A DNA stretch of 64,000 nt from Arthrobacter sp. StoSoilB5 (GTDB taxonomy: Bacteria > Actinomycetota > Actinomycetes > Actinomycetales > Micrococcaceae), in the NCBI RefSeq assembly GCF_019977235.1, contig NZ_AP024646.1, positions 5,084,001 to 5,148,000 on the forward strand, given 5' to 3'. This document shows, one piece after another, positions 1-8,017 of the stretch. Below the pieces are notes generated by a model. It was given only the letters and a program-made list of their open reading frames with translations, did no database searches and was not told where the DNA came from. Position 1 is the stretch's first letter; each line of letters begins with the position of its first letter. Both the position numbers and the translations under genes were made by a program.

Positions 1-976
1 GCTTTGCATGGACAGCGTGGTCGGCAAAGTCAGGGAACTCCTGCCGGACCGAGTGGGCGGCCCAATTGGTGCTCGCATGGTCCGCGTATATGGCCTCGTG
101 GAGAACTGCATACAGCGGTCTTTTGCCAAAGGAGAGTGCCGCTCCCGCATCGGCGAGGAAGGCATCGCTCAGCTTCGGAGCCGCAACCTGCGCAAACGAG
201 CTTTCCAGGAGATAGTGCAGTTGGTCGAAACCGTTCTTCGTGCCAAGCAGTATGCCCAGGCTGAGGAACCGCTCGGCCGTCAGTCGCTCACCGGTAGGCA
301 GGTACTCTGCATGGTCCAGCAAATGGTTCTTGATGGCCAGGACGCGATCCCGATCCATCGGATATGTCGTGAAGAACTCCGCATTCCTGCGGGCGGTCTG
401 ACGATAGTTGGCACGGTAGATATCCCGGATGTCTCCTTCGATATCAGGAACGCCGCCAGTAATCATGACACTTTCCAGCCCGTGTGGAGCAACTGACAAG
501 TAGGTGAGCGCGCAGAATCCACCAAAGCTTTGACCGAGAACTGACCACTTCCTGTCACCAATCAACTGGCGCCTGATGACTTCCGCGTCCATGACGATCG
601 AGTCGGCACGGAAATGGGTGAGGTAGTCCGACTGTTCTTCCACGGTGTCCCCAGGAAGAGTCCGGTAAGTGATAGCTGAGGACCTGCCCGTTCCACGCTG
701 GTCCAGCAGGACCACCCGGAACTCCTCCAACGCTCGCTTCAGCCAGCCTCCCGGAAGACCCGGCCGGTCGGCGGCATTGCCTGGACCGCCTTGAAACCAG
801 AGCAGGTAAGGACGGTCGTCGTGCTCGGCGTCCGCCTCGACTACTTCCCGGGCGAAAACCTCGATCGTTCCTTTGGAGGAAGTTGCACGGTGGTCCAGCG
901 GAAGGGTAAATGTGTGCTCCAGGAAAATGAGTCCGTCCCGAGCCACGCGATGAGTGCGATTTGACGTTTCCACCAT
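1..976 (-). CDS. Proline iminopeptidase-like alpha/beta hydrolase (3' end beyond window)
   Basis: The frame reads leftward from an ATG at 974-976 to the window edge, giving about 325 residues without a stop. It has the S33-family marks: an oxyanion-hole GGPG at residues 63-66, DQRGTGRS at 92-99 and a nucleophile elbow GQSFGG with Ser150. The family (bacterial Pip of roughly 430 residues) releases N-terminal proline from peptides in the cytoplasm. The Asp and His of the triad would lie in the missing part. It starts 5 bases after the stop of the upstream metalloenzyme gene, so the two are co-transcribed behind the OPT transporter; with that transporter it suggests peptide use. No clear Shine-Dalgarno is seen, consistent with translational coupling. 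The exact substrate is inferred; other S33 hydrolases look similar. Confidence 0.85.
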   Translation of the reverse strand, partial: MVETSNRTHRVARDGLIFLEHTFTLPLDHRATSSKGTIEVFAREVVEADAEHDDRPYLLWFQGGPGNAADRPGLPGGWLKRALEEFRVVLLDQRGTGRSSAITYRTLPGDTVEEQSDYLTHFRADSIVMDAEVIRRQLIGDRKWSVLGQSFGGFCALTYLSVAPHGLESVMITGGVPDIEGDIRDIYRANYRQTARRNAEFFTTYPMDRDRVLAIKNHLLDHAEYLPTGERLTAERFLSLGILLGTKNGFDQLHYLLESSFAQVAAPKLSDAFLADAGAALSFGKRPLYAVLHEAIYADHASTNWAAHSVRQEFPDFADHAVHAK

Positions 977-981
977 CGCGC

Positions 982-2049
982 TCAGTAGCCTTCGATGTTC
1001 ATCTGCCGGCAAATCTCGACCACCTTGGGGTGGACATATCGCCCGTTTTCCTCGATCGCCTCTCCGTCAGCGTAAATGGATGGAGCAATCAAGCTTGCGT
1101 CAGTGTGAGCCGCGGCCACCCAGTGCTCGCCACCAATCCAAGACCCCTTGGTTCCGAACCCGAACTCCACGCAGCCAAACACGCGTTCGTCCTCAACAAT
1201 GCGTCCCGTGACTTTACGGACGCCAGGGTTGAATCCCAGCGACCAGTGGGCCACGCGATACATGTTGGGATCGTTCAGCGAAGCCATCCAGTCCGCGTAT
1301 GTTCGGGCATCAGCACCGTCACCGCTGATGTCCACAACAACGCCATTCTTGATCTCGAACCTAACCGGCGACCTCAGGATGCCAATTTCATTAGGCGGCC
1401 ACGCGCCGCCGTCGAACACAATGACGCCGTTCTGGGTGTCCTCCAGGGGGTTGAATGAAATCTGGCCGGAAAGCATGACGGATTGACCCGGCTGGGTGGC
1501 CGGAAGTCCACGGAGGTTGATGGGCCGGTCACCGCGGCGTCCCCTGATATCCGTGCCACCGGTGGACGTGATTCTGATGTCCTGCGCCTGTTCGAGGAGA
1601 CCCACCAAAACGTGGCCAAGCTCCGTAACACCCTGGTAATCCACGCGTGCCACAGTGTCCACCAGCATCTGTACATCCATGCCAGTGAGGTTGATGTAGC
1701 GGGCGCCGTTGGCCAGCGCGGTCCGGAACGCATCCGAGTGCATGATGTAGCCAAGCTGGTACTCAATCCACACGTCCGCTGCGGCTACTGCTGCTGCCAC
1801 TGGTGGTGAGGGCTCCAGTGCGGACATCGTTCGGGTCTCGTACCTGACGATGGTTGGGAACGCCCCGACGGCGTAGGCAGCTGCCGCCGTCAGCTCAACT
1901 ACGCGCTGGTCCGATGACGTGTCCGCTGTGATGACCACGCTCTCGCCCTTGCGCACAAGCATTACTTCTTCGATCAGCTTGCGGGCGCCGAGCGACGCTT
2001 CGAAGGACAGGTACTCGCTGCGGGCTTCGATTCTGCTGATAACTTCCAT
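982..2049 (-). CDS. M29-type aminopeptidase / NicX-like metalloenzyme
   Basis: This is a 355-residue protein of the thermophilic metalloprotease (M29, AmpS) superfamily, which also holds 2,5-dihydroxypyridine 5,6-dioxygenase NicX. Three residues match in spacing the iron ligands described for NicX (His265, His318, Asp320): His268 in VAHWSLGFNP, and His315 and Asp317 in AAHTDAS near the C-terminus. Length also matches NicX (about 350). The ATG at 2047-2049 follows AAAGGA at a good distance. It lies between an OPT transporter and a proline iminopeptidase, a peptide-use context, yet the ligand set is NicX-like. No maleamate amidase or other nicotinate gene is next to it. Fold assignment is firm; the choice between peptidase and ring-opening dioxygenase is open. 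Confidence 0.7.
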   Translation of the reverse strand: MEVISRIEARSEYLSFEASLGARKLIEEVMLVRKGESVVITADTSSDQRVVELTAAAAYAVGAFPTIVRYETRTMSALEPSPPVAAAVAAADVWIEYQLGYIMHSDAFRTALANGARYINLTGMDVQMLVDTVARVDYQGVTELGHVLVGLLEQAQDIRITSTGGTDIRGRRGDRPINLRGLPATQPGQSVMLSGQISFNPLEDTQNGVIVFDGGAWPPNEIGILRSPVRFEIKNGVVVDISGDGADARTYADWMASLNDPNMYRVAHWSLGFNPGVRKVTGRIVEDERVFGCVEFGFGTKGSWIGGEHWVAAAHTDASLIAPSIYADGEAIEENGRYVHPKVVEICRQMNIEGY

Positions 2050-2097
2050 GGTTCAATCCTTTGGGTCTTGGTGTTGAGAGTTTGTGACGAGTAGGGC

Positions 2098-3741
2098 TTA
2101 GCCCTTGAAGATCCGGCCTACGGAGTAGATGGAATCGCCGGCGATGAGGCCCGCACCGATGAGTGAAACTTCGGATTCCCCATCCTTCGACCGGTACTTG
2201 GTCCACAGGAAGCGGAACACAAGCGCTGCCAGAACCAACCAACCGGCGTTAGGCGTGCCAATCAGCAGACCGGTGGCCAGCAGGACGCCCATCTGGCGCT
2301 TGGAGCCACCGAGCAGCTGGATAAGGGCTCCGGGGATTGCCCAGATGATGAGGTTCCGGATAACGTCGGGGTTGGCCAGGCCGGACTTGATGGTGTCCGC
2401 ATACACCACTGCCGCAGGCGGCAGGTTGCCGGCCGTGAAATAGCTGTTCCATAGGAGGGCTACCAGCCCGATGGCCACCGTGAAGCCGACCATCGCCGAG
2501 AGAAGTTGCTGACGGCGACCTTCAATTTCGTACACGGTATAAGGCCTGCGGTCCCGGCGCAGTATCCACCCGGCTTTCAGGTCGTAACCCATGTCTGCGA
2601 AAGCCGGACCAGTCGCGGCGCAGTAGCCAACCAGCAACGCGAGCGGGACAGCAGGCATGTTCATCAGCAGCCCTGCAATGAGGAAGATCAGCGTTACAGC
2701 GAAGGCCGGGAACCATCCGGCGTGCATGGCCGCCAGGCCCACAATGATTTCGTGGACAATCGCAGCCACGGCCGCAAAGAGGATCCATCCAATGACTGCT
2801 GGCCAGGACATTTCGGTCCACAACCCTCCCAGGACTGCCAGGACGAGGGCTCCGATCACGTACAAGACATAACCCGAAGCGAAAGTCCGGCGTAGCCGAG
2901 AGGCCGTGACAGTGGGCGCAAGGGACGGATCAACCGGCGCGGCAGCCCGCGCCTGAATCTGAAGGCGTTCCTTCTCCATGTCCTTTTTGGATTTCTTGTC
3001 CAGCAGGATCCGAACAGCCTGGATCAACGCCACGATCCCCGCACCAATCATGACACCGTGCGGAACATAGATTGATGAGAGCGTGAATCCCAGAATGGCC
3101 GGAGCGTACTGGCTCAAAAGCAGTCCAATGCCAAACATGCCAAGTGCCCAAACGTTGCCGATCAGTGCAACGCCGGCTGCGGACATTGGAAGCCCGAAGA
3201 AGGACGCACCAAATCCCACCACTCCACCGGCGGCCAAGAGTAGAGCCCGCTTTCCACCTTTGTCGCCCGCGATGATCGTTTCAGCGGCGGCCACGCCTGG
3301 AGGCCAGGCGGCGTCAGCGGGCAGGAACTTGGAACCGAAGCTCTTGTAGAGGATCCAGGCATCGATCAGCAGGCCCATGGACGCGCCGATCAGCATGGGA
3401 CCAACCAAATCGGTACGGCCAAAGGCGAACGGAACGGCGATGGGCGTGAGCAGGGAGTTACCGGCTGCGAAGGTTGCCCCGGAAATGGCGCTCTGGGCCA
3501 GATTCTGGCGGTTGATATCGCGCATCTTGCTGAGGCCGAAGAACGAAATGCGGCCGATGATCATTGCCATAAGTGCGCCAATGACCGATGTGTTTGCTGA
3601 AATACCAAGTGTGGTGATCAGGTGAAGCCCGATCACGGCGCCTAGAACGCTCAGGACTACGGTGACTACGAGGGTCAAGGGCTCGAAGGCCCGTGGATGG
3701 CGTGCTTGGGTGTCTTCTTTGACGTTGAGGGGATGTGCCAT
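2098..3741 (-). CDS. OPT-family oligopeptide transporter
   Basis: A 547-residue polytopic membrane protein with roughly 14 hydrophobic segments, matching the OPT/YSL family in length and in its Gly/Pro/Asn-rich membrane loops. OPT proteins are proton-coupled importers of small peptides or metal chelates in the cytoplasmic membrane. The ATG at 3739-3741 follows AGGAA. It is the first gene of a minus-strand set with a metalloenzyme (47-base gap) and a proline iminopeptidase, and is preceded by an IclR-family regulator, so substrate-induced expression is likely. A basic, charged segment near residues 240-270 divides the protein into two halves. The substrate is not determined by sequence; peptide import is the simplest reading given the downstream peptidases. 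Confidence 0.85.
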   Translation of the reverse strand: MAHPLNVKEDTQARHPRAFEPLTLVVTVVLSVLGAVIGLHLITTLGISANTSVIGALMAMIIGRISFFGLSKMRDINRQNLAQSAISGATFAAGNSLLTPIAVPFAFGRTDLVGPMLIGASMGLLIDAWILYKSFGSKFLPADAAWPPGVAAAETIIAGDKGGKRALLLAAGGVVGFGASFFGLPMSAAGVALIGNVWALGMFGIGLLLSQYAPAILGFTLSSIYVPHGVMIGAGIVALIQAVRILLDKKSKKDMEKERLQIQARAAAPVDPSLAPTVTASRLRRTFASGYVLYVIGALVLAVLGGLWTEMSWPAVIGWILFAAVAAIVHEIIVGLAAMHAGWFPAFAVTLIFLIAGLLMNMPAVPLALLVGYCAATGPAFADMGYDLKAGWILRRDRRPYTVYEIEGRRQQLLSAMVGFTVAIGLVALLWNSYFTAGNLPPAAVVYADTIKSGLANPDVIRNLIIWAIPGALIQLLGGSKRQMGVLLATGLLIGTPNAGWLVLAALVFRFLWTKYRSKDGESEVSLIGAGLIAGDSIYSVGRIFKG

Positions 3742-3869
3742 TTCCTGCTGATTTCTATGAGGGAATGTGAACGGAAACGCGCCGGGGCGCGGAGAATCGA
3801 GGAGCGGGGCCTCACCATTGAGGCGATGTATTGCGCGAGCTGAGGCAGCCCAGTGACTGCGGGCGAAGG

Positions 3870-4646
3870 TTATGCGACGGGCAGCGGAGTTCCTGAGGAG
3901 AGCTGCTCCGCCAGCATGTCGGTTGCAGCCATGAGCTCCTCCGCAAGCTGGGTTTCCCTGCCCGCCAGAAGTGCCGGCACTCCTACCACTCCGACTGATC
4001 CGATGACATCGGAATCGAGCCGTACCGGGACGGCAACGGACATGATCTTCTCGTCGTACTCGCCAATGGAGACGGCAAACCCGTGCTCACGCACAGCAGC
4101 GTGCCTCCGCAATATGTCCTCGCGTGTATGGGGACCACTCTGGGTTGAGTGGGTGAACCCACCGTTGAGAAGCGAGTTGATTTCATCCTCGCTTCGATGA
4201 GCAAAGATGGCGTGCCCGCAAGCGCCGCCGTACCAAGGGAACCTGCGGTTCAAAGTCAGGGCAAAGCGGATTGCGCCTGGCCCGTCAGCGGCCGCACGCA
4301 TCACGTACTCCGCCTCGGCCGCGAGGTTGAAGACGACGGTTTCGCCCATCTGCATCGCGAGTCGTTCCAGCACAGGCTGCACGAGTTGCGGAACTCCGCC
4401 GGATTCGCCGGCAATCATACCGAGTCGAACCAAGGCAGGGCCGAGACGGTATTTTCGGCTGACTGGGTTGGGAACCAGGAATCCCTCTGCACTAAGGGTT
4501 GCCAGTGCGCGGTGGACCTGGGATTTGTGAACGCCAAGCTTGTCCGCCAGTTCGGTAACTCCCCACTCCGGACGATCAGCCGAGAAGGACTTCAAGACCT
4601 CAAGGGTGCGCTGCACCGTGGAGAGTGTCCGGGGATCTGCCATCAT
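3870..4646 (-). CDS. IclR-family transcriptional regulator
   Basis: A 258-residue regulator with an N-terminal winged helix-turn-helix (about residues 8-70, with VTELADKLGVHKSQVHRAL) and a C-terminal IclR effector domain (about 80-250). Two ATG codons lie in tandem at the start (4641-4646) with GAGG upstream. It is encoded immediately before the OPT transporter operon on the same strand, 128 bases apart, and is probably its local regulator. IclR proteins bind small acids or peptides-derived ligands and act as repressors or activators of adjacent catabolic genes. Two TGGAACA copies exactly 20 bases apart lie just upstream of its own start and are candidate binding sites. The effector is unknown. 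Confidence 0.9.
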   Translation of the reverse strand: MMADPRTLSTVQRTLEVLKSFSADRPEWGVTELADKLGVHKSQVHRALATLSAEGFLVPNPVSRKYRLGPALVRLGMIAGESGGVPQLVQPVLERLAMQMGETVVFNLAAEAEYVMRAAADGPGAIRFALTLNRRFPWYGGACGHAIFAHRSEDEINSLLNGGFTHSTQSGPHTREDILRRHAAVREHGFAVSIGEYDEKIMSVAVPVRLDSDVIGSVGVVGVPALLAGRETQLAEELMAATDMLAEQLSSGTPLPVA

Positions 4647-4664
4647 TTGCCTCGTTGCTAATAC

Positions 4665-4691
4665 TGGAACATTGTTGTTTTTTATGGAACA
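4665..4691. promoter_or_regulatory. Candidate regulator site: direct repeat TGGAACA
   Basis: TGGAACA occurs at 4665-4671 and again at 4685-4691, start-to-start distance 20 bases (two helical turns), separated by an AT-rich stretch within an otherwise GC-rich region. It is 19 bases upstream of the IclR gene start, fitting autoregulation. Function is inferred from position and spacing only. Confidence 0.4.
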
Positions 4692-4762
4692 CTTAAAGAG
4701 TCGCGCATGTGTGCCGTGATGTCAATCACTGATTTTGGCGACCCTTTTTCGCCCCATAAACT

Positions 4763-4800
4763 CGACGGCGGCCGGTCACTTAGGTGACCGGCCGCCGTCG
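4763..4800 (-). terminator. Strong hairpin at the end of the secreted-protein operon
   Basis: A perfect 17-bp stem (4763-4779 with 4784-4800) closes a TTAG loop 22 bases past the stop of the 4823-6100 gene. There is no immediate T-run on the minus-strand side, though a run of five A/T pairs lies about 15 bases further. It most likely ends transcription of the minus-strand set 8017-4823 and separates it from the IclR promoter. Confidence 0.65.
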
Positions 4801-4822
4801 TAAGGGCTACTTTGGTTGTGCG

Positions 4823-6100
4823 TCAGAAGCGGGAGGTCGCCCCTGCCACTGTGTTGGTCGCCAGCGGGTTGCTGGCTACATCCGTCACGCCGGACGCCGG
4901 GGTGTAACTGGGGATGGGTGCGGGGGATGTGGAAACCGTGTTGCCGCCAGCGGTTCCAGCGCCCAGGGTGATGGTCAGCGTTCGGGCCGTCGGATTCCAG
5001 CTCAGGCTGGAGGCGTTCCCGCCATTCCCGCTATAGGTGAGCGCAGAGCCCGTGTAGTTGCCGCCAAGTGCAACACTGCCGACTCTCAGGGTTGGGCACC
5101 CAGCCCCGGTGACAGTCAGTGTGTTGGTGGAGCTTACGTTGACTATCACCTGGTCCGCATTGTTGCCGGCTTGAGTCTGGACGCTGGTGGAATTGTTGGC
5201 CCAGATGCTACAAACGGTTGCCGGGTTGATGGGTTCCGAGAACGTGATCGTCACCGAATCACCCTTCTCGATCTTGCCGGGAGTGCCGCCCGAAACGTTG
5301 TTCAGCTGGACACCCGTCACCGTTGGGGAGCTTACGTCCTTTGTGGATGTAGCGGTCCCGGCCGGGCCGGTGTTACCTGCCGCATCGGTTGCCCGTGCGG
5401 AGTAGGTGATGGTTCCTGGGCTGAAAGCACTCAGGTTCATCGGGGCGGCAGCCCAGTTGCCGGAGCTGTTTGCGTTGATGGTCTGGTTCAGGGGCTGAGC
5501 TCCTGAACCCGTCACGGTCAGGGCCACCGAAGACAAAGCCTCTGCCGTTCCGCTGACGGAAACGTTCGCCACGTTGCCGCTGTGGACATACGTTGGTGCG
5601 GTCACGGTCGGGGCGAGGGGCGGCGTTGCATCCACTGCGGTAACTGTGCTTCGCGCGCTTTCAGCACCCTGCCACTGGGAGAGTGTCGGCGTCACTGTGT
5701 AATACCAGTTTCCGGTGGCAACCCCACTGTCCACGCAGCTCAGCCCCACCACTGTTCCTCCACAGGTTCCCGTGGCCGCCACCGCCGTGCCGCCAGTCGC
5801 CGAGGCGTAGCGGACGATGCTGTACCCGGTCACGGACCTGCCTGCCGCCGTCGTGCTCGCAGCCCAAGTGACCGTCACGCTACTTCCGGAAACGGCGGTA
5901 GTGGGCTTGGCGCCCTGGGCGACGGCGTCAGCCTTGGCTGCGCCGAAGTTGCTACTGACGGAACTCCAGAAGGCACTGGCGGCTGGGCCACCCCAAGAGA
6001 CGAGGAAGATGCCAAGAACGATCACAAGGACGCGGTTCCATGCGCCCATGGTCACCCGCGTTGGGGGCGTTGAAGCAGCGGACTGACGCAGCGGGCTCAC
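4823..6100 (-). CDS. Secreted protein with FnIII and Ig-like domains, ASAFW leader
   Basis: A 425-residue exported protein. A hydrophobic leader (about residues 22-43) ends in PAASAFW, a variant of the AYAYW motif of the two short proteins encoded upstream. The mature part reads as a fibronectin type III-like domain (about 65-155), a Big/Ig-like domain (about 158-260) and a C-terminal domain with DSVTITFSEPI typical of SbsA-type Ig modules. Low-charge, Ser/Thr/Ala-rich composition suits a cell-surface or matrix protein. The GTG start overlaps the stop of the preceding gene (GTGA) and has GGAGGT just upstream, so translation is coupled. It is the last gene of the set and probably the largest structural part. 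No sortase motif or C-terminal anchor was seen. Function unknown. Confidence 0.8.
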   Translation of the reverse strand: MSPLRQSAASTPPTRVTMGAWNRVLVIVLGIFLVSWGGPAASAFWSSVSSNFGAAKADAVAQGAKPTTAVSGSSVTVTWAASTTAAGRSVTGYSIVRYASATGGTAVAATGTCGGTVVGLSCVDSGVATGNWYYTVTPTLSQWQGAESARSTVTAVDATPPLAPTVTAPTYVHSGNVANVSVSGTAEALSSVALTVTGSGAQPLNQTINANSSGNWAAAPMNLSAFSPGTITYSARATDAAGNTGPAGTATSTKDVSSPTVTGVQLNNVSGGTPGKIEKGDSVTITFSEPINPATVCSIWANNSTSVQTQAGNNADQVIVNVSSTNTLTVTGAGCPTLRVGSVALGGNYTGSALTYSGNGGNASSLSWNPTARTLTITLGAGTAGGNTVSTSPAPIPSYTPASGVTDVASNPLATNTVAGATSRF

Positions 6101-6603
6101 TTCCGTACCTCCAGCGTGACAGGGACTTTGAATTGGGCGCCTTGGCAGGCGGAAAGTGAGGCCGCGCTCATACTGGCCGCACCCGGGAGAGTCAGCAGGA
6201 TAGACGTATTCGCCTGAATGGTTACGGGCTGGGCCAACGGCGACGGCGGGGGCGTGAACGTCACGCCGGTGGTGGTGCAGCCGGAATGCCCGGCATCGGC
6301 GGTCACGGCACCGTTGGCCGCAATTCCATAGACGGTAACGGCATGGCTATTGGGGTTGGTTGCCCGGAGAATGACGTCGGCTGTTCCACCGGGAACCAGG
6401 CTTGTCTGCAGGGTATCCCCCGCGACAAGCGCATCCACAGTCACGGTTTGCATGGTTCCGTTGGTCGCCGAACCACTGCCGACGCCAGTGGTGGCCCAAT
6501 ATGCATAGGCGGTCCCTGCGCCGCCCAGGATGCAGAGGGCCACAGTGGCAGCAGTGGTGCGGGCGATCCGTCCGCTACGGGGCTTGCGGTTGAGCGTCTT
6601 CAT
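6097..6603 (-). CDS. SipW-type signal-peptide protein (AYAYW leader)
   Basis: A 168-residue exported protein starting at the ATG 6601-6603, one base after the stop of the upstream gene. The leader has a basic N-region, a hydrophobic core (about 18-33) and AYAYWATTG at 32-40, the hallmark of the SipW-dependent-type signal peptide seen on TasA/camelysin-like proteins. The mature domain has a PG turn (71-72), an NPN segment (83-85) and two cysteines (Cys109, Cys153) shared in position with both neighbouring proteins. A longer reading from 6663 adds only a basic, non-conserved stretch. No SipW-like signal peptidase gene is in the window. It may form part of an extracellular fibre or coat; this is inference from the leader type. 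Confidence 0.8.
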   Translation of the reverse strand: MKTLNRKPRSGRIARTTAATVALCILGGAGTAYAYWATTGVGSGSATNGTMQTVTVDALVAGDTLQTSLVPGGTADVILRATNPNSHAVTVYGIAANGAVTADAGHSGCTTTGVTFTPPPSPLAQPVTIQANTSILLTLPGAASMSAASLSACQGAQFKVPVTLEVRK

Positions 6604-6604
6604 G

Positions 6605-7471
6605 TCAGTTCGCCTGTCCCGTCCCGGAGTACGTGAGTTGGAGGGTCGCGCCCTTGCAACCATCCTGGAGCTGCAACGTGTCCAGCATCCTCACTCGGGG
6701 CCATTTGCTTTCGAGCACGTGCAGCGAGGTCAGCGAGCTGGGCCCGGAGGGAGCTGTTAGCGGGTAGCTCCCGGTGTATTGGGTGACCTGGTAGTCAGCA
6801 CTGCTGCAGGGGAGGTTGGCCGCCACCGCTGCCGGCGTGCGCACCACCTGCGCAATCGCAACCGTCAGGTTGGTGATGGCTATGCTCTTGTTCTCGGGGT
6901 TGGAAATCTGCAGCTCCACTGCCTGGGACACCCCTGGCGCCAGCAGCCCACTTAATGAGCCCGTGACGCCGAAGGTCCGTTTGACTTCCTGGACCTGCAA
7001 CTGCCCGGGTGCTGCGTTCGACTGGACCGCGTTCGACTGGCCTGTGCCGCTGGCTCCCTTCACGGTGAAGTCGAACTTGCCTGCCGTCGTCGTGGTGGCG
7101 GTTGCGACCGTTAAAGTTACCTGCTCGGTGCTGCCGGCTCCCAGAACCACCGGCGACGGCGACCACGCGGTTGCCGCTCCAGCCGGAAGGCCCGTAACGG
7201 CGAACGTCACGGGTCCAGTGAAGCCGCCCGTGGAGGTGGCTGACACCGTAAAGGTGGTGGACTGCCCTTGGTCCAAACTGCGGTTCGAGGGCGACAACGC
7301 CACCGTAATCCCCTTGGCTACCTTGGCCGGGTTGCCTTGCGTAGCGCTTTGCCCACTGCTTGCAGCGACAGCCGCCACCGGAACAAGGGCCACGACGAGC
7401 GCAAGAAAAAGCGTCCGAAGTGGTACGGCAGCTCGACGGAAAGGCGCGGGGCGCTCTGGCCGGTGGTCCAT
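6605..7471 (-). CDS. Secreted Ig-like protein sharing the two-cysteine domain
   Basis: A 288-residue exported protein. The ATG at 7469-7471 follows AAAAGAG and is preferred over a TTG at 7499-7501 that lacks a ribosome site. A leader (about 15-37) ending AAVAA is followed by an Ig-like module (about 55-138) of Gly/Thr-rich beta strands. The C-terminal half (about 165-288) repeats the plan of the neighbouring SipW-type proteins: PG at 179-180, NPEN at 191-194, then Cys222 and Cys272 in GCKGATLQL. It lacks the AYAYW leader, which makes it the odd member. It is separated from the upstream gene by a hairpin and from the downstream gene by one base. Function unknown; structural or adhesive role suspected. 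Confidence 0.75.
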   Translation of the reverse strand: MDHRPERPAPFRRAAVPLRTLFLALVVALVPVAAVAASSGQSATQGNPAKVAKGITVALSPSNRSLDQGQSTTFTVSATSTGGFTGPVTFAVTGLPAGAATAWSPSPVVLGAGSTEQVTLTVATATTTTAGKFDFTVKGASGTGQSNAVQSNAAPGQLQVQEVKRTFGVTGSLSGLLAPGVSQAVELQISNPENKSIAITNLTVAIAQVVRTPAAVAANLPCSSADYQVTQYTGSYPLTAPSGPSSLTSLHVLESKWPRVRMLDTLQLQDGCKGATLQLTYSGTGQAN

Positions 7472-7519
7472 GGAAGCTCTTTTCGGACGGAAGCGTTTCA
7501 AGCGGGAGGAATGCGTAGG

Positions 7520-7551
7520 CCGGGGACCACCACTCGCAAGGTGGTCCCCGG
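7520..7551 (-). terminator. Hairpin between secreted-protein genes
   Basis: A perfect 12-bp stem (CCGGGGACCACC at 7520-7531 with its complement at 7540-7551) with an 8-base loop lies 10 bases past the stop of the 7562-8017 gene. No T-run follows. It may be a partial terminator or a 3'-end stabiliser that leaves the first, small protein more abundant than the downstream ones. Confidence 0.55.
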
Positions 7552-7561
7552 CAGCCTGACG

Positions 7562-8017
7562 CTACTGGCTGGAGACGTTGACCGTGACAGTCGCGGACTT
7601 GCAGGCGTCCTGGTTGGCCGTGGCGCTGTCGTTGAACTTCAGGGTTCCGCTGCCCACCGAAGTTCCAGTCGAGTTGGCGGCGACGAGGGAGTTGCTCGTA
7701 TCTGCGGTGACCTCAAACCAGGAAGGGAGACAGGCGGCGTCGCTCGTAGTTACGTTCGCAGTGAGTGCGCCAACTACGGTCCCGGATGTGGTCGAGTTGT
7801 CGGCGGTGTAGGCCACTGCGGTTTGGTTGCCTGGCGCCAGGCCGGCATTGAACGTGGCGTGCAGCGTGACGGTTCCTCCACCTGCTGAGTTGGCGGCCGA
7901 GCCGCTGCCTGATCCGGTAGTGGTCCAGTAGGCGTAGGCAGCTCCGCCACCTACGGCTACCAATGCCACGCCTGCGACGGTGGCGGTGATCCGGCTCTTC
8001 TTGGAAAGCTTGCGCAT
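7562..8017 (-). CDS. SipW-type signal-peptide protein, first gene of the set
   Basis: A 151-residue exported protein. The ATG at 8015-8017 follows AAGGAG at ideal spacing. The leader is basic (MRKLSKKSR) with a hydrophobic core and ends AYAYWTTTGSGSGS (28-41), matching the SipW-dependent-type signal peptide. The mature part is a small Thr/Ser/Asn-rich beta domain with PG at 62-63, Cys96 and Cys139, and it ends in ACKSATVTV, the same C-terminal motif as its two neighbours. Small size, good ribosome site and a following hairpin suggest a highly made major subunit. TasA-like fibre protein is the nearest known type by leader; the fold is inferred, not shown. Confidence 0.8.
   Translation of the reverse strand: MRKLSKKSRITATVAGVALVAVGGGAAYAYWTTTGSGSGSAANSAGGGTVTLHATFNAGLAPGNQTAVAYTADNSTTSGTVVGALTANVTTSDAACLPSWFEVTADTSNSLVAANSTGTSVGSGTLKFNDSATANQDACKSATVTVNVSSQ

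Noticed and set aside
8..496. Plus-strand reading frame of 162 codons at the left edge
   Set aside because: It is antisense to the proline iminopeptidase frame, which carries clear GGPG and GQSFGG motifs on the minus strand.
4823..6100. Sortase-anchored surface protein
   Set aside because: No LPXTG-type motif, closing hydrophobic segment or basic tail is found at the C-terminus.
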